A stretch of 64,000 nucleotides of DNA from Kitasatospora phosalacinea. GTDB lineage: Bacteria > Actinomycetota > Actinomycetes > Streptomycetales > Streptomycetaceae. Numbering within the stretch: position 1 is the stretch's first letter; the number at the start of each line of letters is the position of its first letter. Location: contig NZ_BSSA01000007.1 of the NCBI RefSeq assembly GCF_030268885.1, forward strand, positions 186,001 to 250,000, read 5' to 3'. Position numbers and translations under genes: made by a program. Shown piece by piece: positions 58,723-64,000 of this stretch. Under the pieces are notes generated by a model. It ran no database searches. It saw only the letters and a program-made list of their open reading frames with translations, and was not told where the DNA came from.

Positions 58723-59151
58723 TCACTCCGGACGGATCCGGCCCCGGCCCTGCTTCAGCCCCGAGCGGTGCCGCTTGTTCTCCAGCCGCCGCTCGACCGT
58801 GCCGCGGCTCGGCTTGGTGGCCCGCCGGGCCTTCGGCGGCGGCGCGGTGGCCTCCCCCAGCAGCGCGGCCAGCCGGGCCGCGGCCACCTCCCGGTTGCGC
58901 CACTGCGAGCGGTGCTCGGAGGCCCGGACCACCAGCACCCCGTCCACCAGCCGGGAGGCCAGCCGCTCCAGGGCGCGCTCCTTCCACACCGCGGGCAGCG
59001 CCTCGGAGGCCGCCAGGTCCCACCGGAGCTCGACCCGCGAGTCGGAGGTGTTCACGTGCTGCCCGCCGGGGCCGGAGGAACGGGAGAAGCGCCAGACGAG
59101 CTCGGCGTCGGGCACGACCACCGAACCCCGTACGCGCACGGGCTCAGTCAT
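58723..59151 (-). CDS. arfB: ArfB-type alternative ribosome-rescue hydrolase
   Basis: A 142-residue release-factor-like peptidyl-tRNA hydrolase. The catalytic GGQ is in RSSGPGGQHVNTSDSRVELRWDL, and the basic C-terminal tail (PKARRATKPSRGTVERRLENKRHRSGLKQGRGR) is the mRNA-channel-inserting segment of ArfB, so it is expected to release stalled ribosomes without a stop codon. No codon-recognition domain is present. ATG 59151 was chosen; upstream in-frame codons to 59220 are not conserved. It converges on the flavin reductase gene. Confidence 0.88.
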   Translation of the reverse strand: MTEPVRVRGSVVVPDAELVWRFSRSSGPGGQHVNTSDSRVELRWDLAASEALPAVWKERALERLASRLVDGVLVVRASEHRSQWRNREVAAARLAALLGEATAPPPKARRATKPSRGTVERRLENKRHRSGLKQGRGRIRPE

Positions 59152-59219
59152 GCCGCCCATCATCCCGCCCGCCCCCGGCCCCGTCACCTGGTTAAGCCCG
59201 CTCCGGCCGAAGCGGCACA

Positions 59220-59720
59220 ATGGCGGGCGTGATCGAGCTCGGCTACTCCCTCTCCACCCGCTTCCCCGACCCCCCGCAGACCGACTACCGCACCGCGTCG
59301 GTCCGTTCGCTGCGGCACGACCTGTTCGCGGGCGACGTGTACCTGGAGACGGACGAGGGCGCGGGCCTGGAGACCCGCTGGCACTGGGTCCCGGTGCTGG
59401 ACTTCGCCTGGGCGGTGTGCGACATCGCCGAACGGCTCGACGAGGGCCCGCGGGGCAGCCGGGAGGCCCGGGTCCGCACCGAGGACCTCGACTTCACCCA
59501 GAACACCGAGCTGCTGCGCTTCGCCCGCCGGTTCGGCTGGGTCGAGATCACCGCGACCTGGCTGCCCGACGAGGAGCCGCTGGTCGTCCGGCACGCCGAA
59601 CTGCGCCGCGAGGCCCGGGACTTCCTGCAGGACCTGCTGGCCGACCTGACCGAGCTGCACGAGGGACTCGCCGACAACCCCAACGTCTGGACCCTGCAGG
59701 GCCGCTACCCGAGAATCTGA
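59220..59720 (+). CDS. Hypothetical protein, 166 residues
   Basis: A soluble protein rich in acidic and aromatic residues: ELGYSLSTRFPDPPQTDYRTASVRSLRHDLFAGDVYLETDEGAGLETRWHWVPVLDFAWAVCDIAERLDEG, then DLDFTQNTELLRFARRFGWVEITATWLPDEEPL and a helical end DFLQDLLADLTELHEGLADNPNVWTLQGRYP. It looks well folded, but I recognise no family with confidence. The ATG at 59220 overlaps the upstream start region of the divergent arfB gene; a GTG at 59229 is possible. It precedes terD by about 116 bases. Confidence 0.7.
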   Translation: MAGVIELGYSLSTRFPDPPQTDYRTASVRSLRHDLFAGDVYLETDEGAGLETRWHWVPVLDFAWAVCDIAERLDEGPRGSREARVRTEDLDFTQNTELLRFARRFGWVEITATWLPDEEPLVVRHAELRREARDFLQDLLADLTELHEGLADNPNVWTLQGRYPRI

Positions 59721-59836
59721 GTCCTGCGCCGGGCACCGCCCGGGCGGAGGAATCCGTCCGTCCGCGAATCGGTGGAACCAACGACCGCCCGTCCGGCGTT
59801 CTCTGGGCAAAACCGACCGAAGGGACACCACAGACC

Positions 59837-60412
59837 ATGCCCGTGAGCCTCTCCAAGGGTGGCAACGTCTCGCTGACCAAGGAAGCCCCCGGCCTGACCG
59901 CGGTCACCGTCGGCCTCGGCTGGGACGTGCGCACCACCACCGGTGCCGAGTTCGACCTCGACGCCAGCGCGATCGTCCTGAACGGCGAGGGCAAGGTCTA
60001 CTCGGACCGGCACTTCGTCTTCTTCAACAACACCAGCACCCCGGACAGCACCGTCGTGCACACCGGCGACAACCGCACCGGCGAGGGCGCGGGCGACGAC
60101 GAGCAGATCAACGTCAACCTGGCCGCGCTGCCCGCCGACGTGCAGCGGATCACCTTCCCGGTGTCGATCTACGACGGCAACAACCGCGGCCAGAGCTTCG
60201 GCCAGGTCCGCAACGCCTACATCCGGGTGCTGAACCAGGCCGGCGGCGCCGAGATCGCCCGCTACGACCTCTCCGAGGACGCCGCCACCGAGACCGCGAT
60301 GGTCTTCGGCGAGCTCTACCGCAACGGCGCCGAGTGGAAGTTCCGCGCCATCGGCCAGGGCTACGCCTCCGGCCTGGTCGGCATCGCCCAGGACTTCGGC
60401 GTCAACGTCTGA
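59837..60412 (+). CDS. terD: TerD-family stress protein
   Basis: A 191-residue cytosolic calcium-binding protein of the TerD/CABP1 type. VSLSKGGNVSLTKEAPGLTAVTVGLGWDVR, EFDLDASAIVLN, FVFFNNTSTPDSTVVHTGDNRTGEG and DDEQINVNLAALP carry the aspartate clusters that coordinate calcium, and YDGNNRGQSFGQVRNAYIRV is conserved. Streptomycetes carry several such proteins, implicated in stress responses and development; tellurite resistance cannot be inferred. ATG 59837 follows AAGGGAC. A very strong terminator follows the stop, and no other ter gene is adjacent. Confidence 0.93.
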   Translation: MPVSLSKGGNVSLTKEAPGLTAVTVGLGWDVRTTTGAEFDLDASAIVLNGEGKVYSDRHFVFFNNTSTPDSTVVHTGDNRTGEGAGDDEQINVNLAALPADVQRITFPVSIYDGNNRGQSFGQVRNAYIRVLNQAGGAEIARYDLSEDAATETAMVFGELYRNGAEWKFRAIGQGYASGLVGIAQDFGVNV

Positions 60413-60420
60413 CGACCCGC

Positions 60421-60476
60421 GGCAGCACGCGCAACGGCCCCCCGGAAGGCTCCGGGGGGCCGTTGCGCGTGCTGCC
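60421..60476 (+). terminator. Perfect 26-bp stem terminator after terD
   Basis: Two 26-base arms beginning GGCAGCACGCGCAACGG form a perfect stem with a four-base AGGC loop. It is the strongest hairpin of the window and probably serves both terD and the convergent gene ending at 60480. Confidence 0.85.
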
Positions 60477-60479
60477 GGG

Positions 60480-61487
60480 TCAGGAACGACCGGCCCGCAG
60501 CTCGGGCAGCTCCAGCAGCTCGGTCTCGTCGTGCGCGGTCAGGTCGACCACCTCGGGCTCGGTGTCCGACTCGGCGTGCTGGTGGCTCGGCGACTGCTCC
60601 ACCGCCCGGTGCGCGGGCGGCGCGGCGTCCACCGGGGCCGCGTCCAGCACCGCGTAGCGCTCGCTGTCGGCCAGCGCCTCGTCGCCCACCACGTCCGCCA
60701 GGTCGCCGACCGCGGGCGCCGGGGCACCGGACCGCAGCGCGGTCCGGGCGGTGCCGGGACGGCCGAAGAAGCTGAACGCGGTGGCCCGCGGCCGCTGCGG
60801 CGCGGGCACGACCGGCCGGGCGGCCTCCTGCGCGGGCAGCGCCGGACCGACCGGGCGCAGCGCGGCCGAACCGGTGGCCGGCACCGGCTCCGGCATCTTC
60901 GGGCGCAGCTCGACCTGGGCCCGCTCGTCCACCGCGCGGCGCGCCTCGGCGACCGCCGCCTGCCGCTCCAGGTGCCGCATCGCGGCCTGGGCCCGGACGA
61001 ACGAGGCGGGGGTGACGGGGTGCTTGGGGCGGGCGGCCTCCACCGCCCTGCGGGCCGCCTCGGCCTCCTTCAGGGCCTGCTCGGCGACCATCACGGCGCG
61101 CTCGCGCAGCAGCCGGGCGATCTCAGTCTCGGCCTTGGCCAGCCGGGACTTCTCCGCGGTCAGCCGACGCCCGAACCGGGTGGCCCGCTCCTCGGCGACC
61201 TCGGCCGCGTACTCGGCCTCGGCGATCTGCTCCTCGTAGCGCTCCTCGGCGCGCAGCCGGCGCACCACCGCGAGCTCGGCGGCGGTCCGGGCGGCCCGGT
61301 CGCGCTGGCGCAGCACCAGGGCCAGGCCGACCACGGCGACCACGGCGGCGACCCCGACCGAGCGGGCCACGACCTGGTCCGGACTGGCCACCAGCGCGGC
61401 CACCGCCGCGACCACGAGCACGCCGGAGGCGACCGGGGGCAGCAGCCGGCCGAGGACGGAGGAATGACGGTGGCGTCCGCGAGACAT
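60480..61487 (-). CDS. Membrane protein with coiled coil
   Basis: A 335-residue protein with two N-terminal membrane helices (LLPPVASGVLVVAAVAALVA and VVARSVGVAAVVAVVGLALVLR), followed by a long charged coiled coil (about 70-190, ARTAAELAVVRRLRAEERYEEQIAEAEYAAE..., RLAKAETEIARLLRERAVMVAEQALKEAEAAR) and a proline/acid-rich tail. It looks like a cytosolic scaffold tethered to the membrane, as seen in several actinobacterial cell-envelope proteins. No homologue of known function is recalled. It stands alone downstream of DUF3180, about 115 bases apart on the same strand. Confidence 0.7.
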   Translation of the reverse strand: MSRGRHRHSSVLGRLLPPVASGVLVVAAVAALVASPDQVVARSVGVAAVVAVVGLALVLRQRDRAARTAAELAVVRRLRAEERYEEQIAEAEYAAEVAEERATRFGRRLTAEKSRLAKAETEIARLLRERAVMVAEQALKEAEAARRAVEAARPKHPVTPASFVRAQAAMRHLERQAAVAEARRAVDERAQVELRPKMPEPVPATGSAALRPVGPALPAQEAARPVVPAPQRPRATAFSFFGRPGTARTALRSGAPAPAVGDLADVVGDEALADSERYAVLDAAPVDAAPPAHRAVEQSPSHQHAESDTEPEVVDLTAHDETELLELPELRAGRS

Positions 61488-61601
61488 GGCTAGAAACTAG
61501 CGTGCGAATCGCGGCGCTGTCAGCCTCGCCCCCCATTCGGGCCTTGACAGTCCGTGAGGACCACGGAAGGCCACCGGCCGGTGACGCCCCGTCAGCGGCC
61601 G

Positions 61602-62099
61602 TCAGCGCGGGGTGGCGGCCGTCCCGCGCGGGTGCTCGGGGTCGTCGTGGTCGTCCGGGAGCTTGCAGACGTGCTGCAGCCACAGCGCCACCGCGATCAC
61701 CGCCGCGCCCGCCAGCACCGCGAACAGCGCGGTCTGCGCCTGCGCCCGGCGGGCCGCGACGTCCAGCGAGCCGAGCAGGAACACCCCGACGCCCGCGTAG
61801 ATCCCGGTCACCACCGCGGAGACCAGGGCACTGGCCTGCCCCAGCACCAGCGCCCGGGCCGCGTGCAGCGGGTCCACCCCCTTGGCGCCCGGCTGCCGCT
61901 CCCGCACCGCCTTCAGCCGGGAGCGCAGCGAGACCGTCGCGGCCAGCAGCACCACGGCGACCGCCGCCAGCACGTACGGCGCATAGGCGGGCACCCCGGG
62001 CAGCGTGCCCAGCGAGTCCCACAGCCGGGCCCCGCCCCAGGACAGCAGCCCCGTGATCGCGGTGATGCCGAGCAGCAGGCGGAGACGGAGCGGCTTCAC
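61602..62099 (-). CDS. DUF3180 membrane protein
   Basis: A 165-residue protein with four membrane helices (LLGITAITGLLSWGGARLW, YAPYVLAAVAVVLLAATVSL, ALVLGQASALVSAVVTGIYAGVGVFLL, ALFAVLAGAAVIAVALWL). MKPLRLRLLLGITAITGLLSW and HAARALVLGQASAL are DUF3180 features. In actinobacteria this gene regularly follows folK, as here, where it starts 108 bases downstream of the folK stop. Its function is unknown. The start is GTG 62099. Confidence 0.85.
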   Translation of the reverse strand: MKPLRLRLLLGITAITGLLSWGGARLWDSLGTLPGVPAYAPYVLAAVAVVLLAATVSLRSRLKAVRERQPGAKGVDPLHAARALVLGQASALVSAVVTGIYAGVGVFLLGSLDVAARRAQAQTALFAVLAGAAVIAVALWLQHVCKLPDDHDDPEHPRGTAATPR

Positions 62100-62206
62100 G
62101 CGGACGGGCTTCCTTCCAGTGGTTCGACGGCGGGCGCTAGGCCACCGTACCGGCCCGGCCGCGCCCCCAGGGAGCTACGCCCGCGTGCGCCCGGAAGTTC
62201 CCGGAC

Positions 62207-62806
62207 TCACTCCGGCAGCCGCAGCTGCAGGTCGGCGCGGAGCCGCACGCCCTGCGCCGCGGCGCCGCCGAGGCCCGCCAGCAGCTCGGCGACCGGCCCG
62301 TGGCCCGGCACCTCGGCCGCCGGGTCGGCGTCCTGCCAGGGGGCCAGCACGAACGCCCGCTCGTGGGCCCGCGGGTGGGGCAGCGTCAGGTGCGGGTCGT
62401 CGCTGGTGACGCCCTCGTAGGCGAGCACGTCGACGTCCAGGGTGCGCGGCCCCCAGCGCACCTCGCGGACCCGGCCGAACGCGTCCTCCACCGCGTTGGC
62501 CCGCTCCAGCAGGTCCTGCGGGGGCAGCGAGGTGCGCAGCACCGCGACGGCGTTGAAGTAGCTCGGCTGGTTCTCGGGGCCGCCCACGGCGTCCGTCTCG
62601 TACACCCCGGACAGCGCGGTCACCCGCACCCCCGGGGTGTCCTCCAGGGCGTCCACGGCGCCCTGGAGGGTCTCCAGGCGGTTGCCCAGGTTGCTGCCCA
62701 GGGCGACGGCGGCGGTCCGGGAGTCGTGCAGGGTGGACTCCACGCGGTCCACCCTGCCCTGCAGGTCGAACGTGGTCGGCGTGGCGGTCGGGTCGGTCGT
62801 GGCCAA
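62207..62806 (-). CDS. folK: 6-Hydroxymethyl-7,8-dihydropterin pyrophosphokinase
   Basis: A 199-residue enzyme that transfers pyrophosphate from ATP to 6-hydroxymethyl-dihydropterin in folate synthesis. AVALGSNLGNRLETLQGAVDAL is the start of the conserved core, PSYFNAVAVLRTSLPPQDLL contains the pterin stacking residues, RWGPRTLDVDVLAYEG carries the metal aspartates and LPHPRAHERAFVLAPWQD is conserved. The N-terminal 32 residues are an actinobacterial extension. TTG 62806 with GAGGGAAC upstream is the preferred start. It lies 35 bases after folB, in the folP-folB-folK order. Confidence 0.92.
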   Translation of the reverse strand: MATTDPTATPTTFDLQGRVDRVESTLHDSRTAAVALGSNLGNRLETLQGAVDALEDTPGVRVTALSGVYETDAVGGPENQPSYFNAVAVLRTSLPPQDLLERANAVEDAFGRVREVRWGPRTLDVDVLAYEGVTSDDPHLTLPHPRAHERAFVLAPWQDADPAAEVPGHGPVAELLAGLGGAAAQGVRLRADLQLRLPE

Positions 62807-62841
62807 TGGAGTTCCCTCTGCTCGGGCTCCACCGGGCGCGG

Positions 62842-63204
62842 TCAGGCGCGGCCCCGGCGGATCGTGATGGTGACGTCGTCGAACGGGACGGTGATCGGGG
62901 CGTCCGGCTTGTGCACGGTGACCTCGACCTCCTCGACCACCTCGTGGCGCAGGCACTGGTCGGCGATCCGCTGGGCCAGCGTCTCGATCAGGTCGACCGG
63001 GTCGCCCGCGATCACCGCGGTGACCTCCTCCGCGATCACGCCGTAGTGCGCGGTGCGGGTCAGGTCGTCCCCCGTGGCGGCCGGGCGGGTGTCGAGGAAC
63101 AGCACCAGGTCGACCACGAAGGTCTGCCCCTCGATCCGCTCGCGCTCGAAGACGCCGTGGTGGCCGCGGGCACGGAGCCCGCGCAGGGTGACGCGGTCCA
63201 GCAA
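62842..63204 (-). CDS. folB: Dihydroneopterin aldolase
   Basis: A 120-residue enzyme converting 7,8-dihydroneopterin to the hydroxymethyl pterin used by FolK. DRVTLRGLRARGHHGVFERERIEGQTFVVDLVL, the catalytic-site VDLIETLAQRIADQCL and VEVTVHKPDAPI are conserved. The start is uncertain: TTG 63204 is 11 bases from GGGAG and gives the usual length; GTG 63213 would leave only two bases after the ribosome-binding site. It forms an operon with folK. Confidence 0.92.
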   Translation of the reverse strand: MLDRVTLRGLRARGHHGVFERERIEGQTFVVDLVLFLDTRPAATGDDLTRTAHYGVIAEEVTAVIAGDPVDLIETLAQRIADQCLRHEVVEEVEVTVHKPDAPITVPFDDVTITIRRGRA

Positions 63205-63379
63205 AAGAATCACTGCTCCCAGCTGTCGGCCCCGCCCGGAGCGGGCGGGGACCGGCGGGCACCGTCGCCCGCCGCCCCTCGAATCTACCTTCGAGCACCG
63301 ACCGCCAGGGACCGCCTCCCCGGCCGCCCACCCGATCGGACCGGCCACCGCGGCCCTTGACGCCACCGCCCCGGCGGCG

Positions 63380-63883
63380 CTACTCGTCCTCGTCCTCGTC
63401 CTCGTCGTCCCCGCTGGTGAGCACCGGCGACCCGTGGTGCGACCACAGCTTCCACCCGTCCGCCGTCCGCCGGAACAGGTTCGTCGAGACCACCTTGCCG
63501 CCCACCAGCGGCCCCAGCTCGCCCTCCTCCTCCGGCTCGCCGCCGGACAGGATGTTCTCGGTGCAGGTCACCAGGGCCGAGTCGCCCCGGACGTCCACCT
63601 CGACGTCGGTCAGGAAGAACTGGATGTACTCGGTGTTCGCCATGATCAGCATGTACGAGCGGGTCACCTGGGCCCGGCCGATCAGCGCCGGCCAGCCCGG
63701 GTGCACGCAGTACACCCCGCTCTTGTCGTCGGCCTCGTCCGCACCCAGCCAGATCGACTCGACGGCCTCCAGGTCGCCGTTCTCCAGCGCCTCGTACAGC
63801 GCCTGGTTGACGGCCAGCACCGCCTCCTGGTCCGGCTCCAGCGCCGCCGCCCGGTCGTTGCCACCGCTCATCGCTTCCGCCAC
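63380..63883 (-). CDS. NTF2-like/SnoaL-fold protein in the folate operon
   Basis: A 167-residue protein with a nuclear transport factor 2-like cone fold: VLAVNQALYEALENGDLEAVESIWLG, VYCVHPGWPALIGRAQVTRSYMLIM, TEYIQFFLTDVEVDVRGDSALVTCTENIL and GGKVVSTNLFRRTADGWKLWSHHGSPVL. The C-terminus is a strongly acidic DDEDEDEDE tail. GTG 63883 has GAGGGGG upstream and begins two bases after the folP stop, so translation is coupled. The conserved position between folP and folB suggests a folate-linked task, but none is known. Confidence 0.82.
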   Translation of the reverse strand: MAEAMSGGNDRAAALEPDQEAVLAVNQALYEALENGDLEAVESIWLGADEADDKSGVYCVHPGWPALIGRAQVTRSYMLIMANTEYIQFFLTDVEVDVRGDSALVTCTENILSGGEPEEEGELGPLVGGKVVSTNLFRRTADGWKLWSHHGSPVLTSGDDEDEDEDE

Positions 63884-63885
63884 GT

Positions 63886-64000
63886 CTACCCCCTCTGCGC
63901 CGCCTGCTCCCAGGCCGCGACGACTCGTACGGCGTCAGCCGTGCCGGACACGTCATGCACCCGAACCGCCCAGGCACCCGCCTTCGCCGACAGCACCGAG
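63886..64000 (-). CDS. folP: Dihydropteroate synthase, C-terminal end only
   Basis: The last 37 codons of a gene entering from the right edge: SVLSAKAGAWAVRVHDVSGT then ADAVRVVAAWEQAAQ. The VRVHDV motif with its arginine and histidine is the last conserved element of dihydropteroate synthase, where pterin pyrophosphate binds, and the position at the head of a folP-folB-folK operon supports it. It stops at TAG 63888-63886, two bases before the NTF2-like start. Most of the gene is outside the window. Confidence 0.85.
   Translation of the reverse strand, partial: SVLSAKAGAWAVRVHDVSGTADAVRVVAAWEQAAQRG

Overview
The window is a very GC-rich actinobacterial chromosome segment, most likely from a Streptomyces or Kitasatospora species. 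The evidence is third-position G/C in nearly every codon, frequent GTG and TTG starts, menaquinone synthesis by the futalosine route, a dispensed-looking set of DUF2530, DUF3027, DUF2771, DUF3263 and DUF3180 proteins, DasR-type operators, HrcA/CIRCE control of groEL, and a GAF-PAS-GGDEF protein resembling CdgB. From memory, the gene order broadly follows the conserved core region of the S. coelicolor chromosome around nagA, thrC, groEL2 and mqnD. No phage, plasmid, insertion sequence, CRISPR array, rRNA or tRNA gene was seen.

Layout. 1-5.3 kb is the accessory-looking edge: an archaeal-type aspartyl-tRNA synthetase, a PucR-family regulator, a fold-type III PLP decarboxylase with a 55-residue companion, then decayed remnants of a TPR regulator and a NUDIX hydrolase. 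5.3-15.9 kb holds a purine permease, a CtpE-like P-type ATPase, a sacsin-like GHKL ATPase beside a DUF3027 protein, and an MFS transporter. 16-18.5 kb has mqnB-mqnD of menaquinone synthesis and a long cold-shock protein. 18.9-30.4 kb mixes a secreted esterase, a HAD phosphatase, an iron-type binding lipoprotein and the pair of a helicase-associated/WYL-like protein and XPB helicase. 30.7-39.9 kb has a HelD-like helicase, CutC under a DasR-like site, and a PadR/ABC-transporter cluster. 40-44.5 kb is the stress and amino-acid block: groEL with two CIRCE elements, csp, a CysO-like sulfur carrier and thrC. 44.7-48.2 kb makes compatible solutes (gpgS, otsA, otsB). 48.5-55 kb is an amino-sugar block: sugar-binding lipoprotein, DeoR regulator, SIS isomerase, ROK kinase, NagA-type deacetylase and class II aldolase. 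55-64 kb has a cell-surface carbohydrate-binding protein, the diguanylate cyclase, a flavin reductase, an ArfB-like hydrolase, TerD, and the folate genes folP-(NTF2-like)-folB-folK followed by DUF3180.

How the genes connect. The amino-sugar block contains deacetylase, SIS-type deaminase/isomerase and aldolase functions in the combination seen in N-acetylgalactosamine pathways, with a DasR-like operator before the ROK kinase and a second DasR-like operator overlapping the cutC start. The DeoR gene and its divergent SIS gene share paired TTGCGCA motifs. A TGTGA-N6-TCACA palindrome sits between the diguanylate cyclase and the flavin reductase, suggesting Crp input into c-di-GMP synthesis. I did not find a single clearly new multi-gene system; the best leads are the amino-sugar block with its regulatory sites, the CysO-like carrier that ends in an encoded cysteine, and the archaeal-type AspRS with the neighbouring PLP decarboxylase unit.
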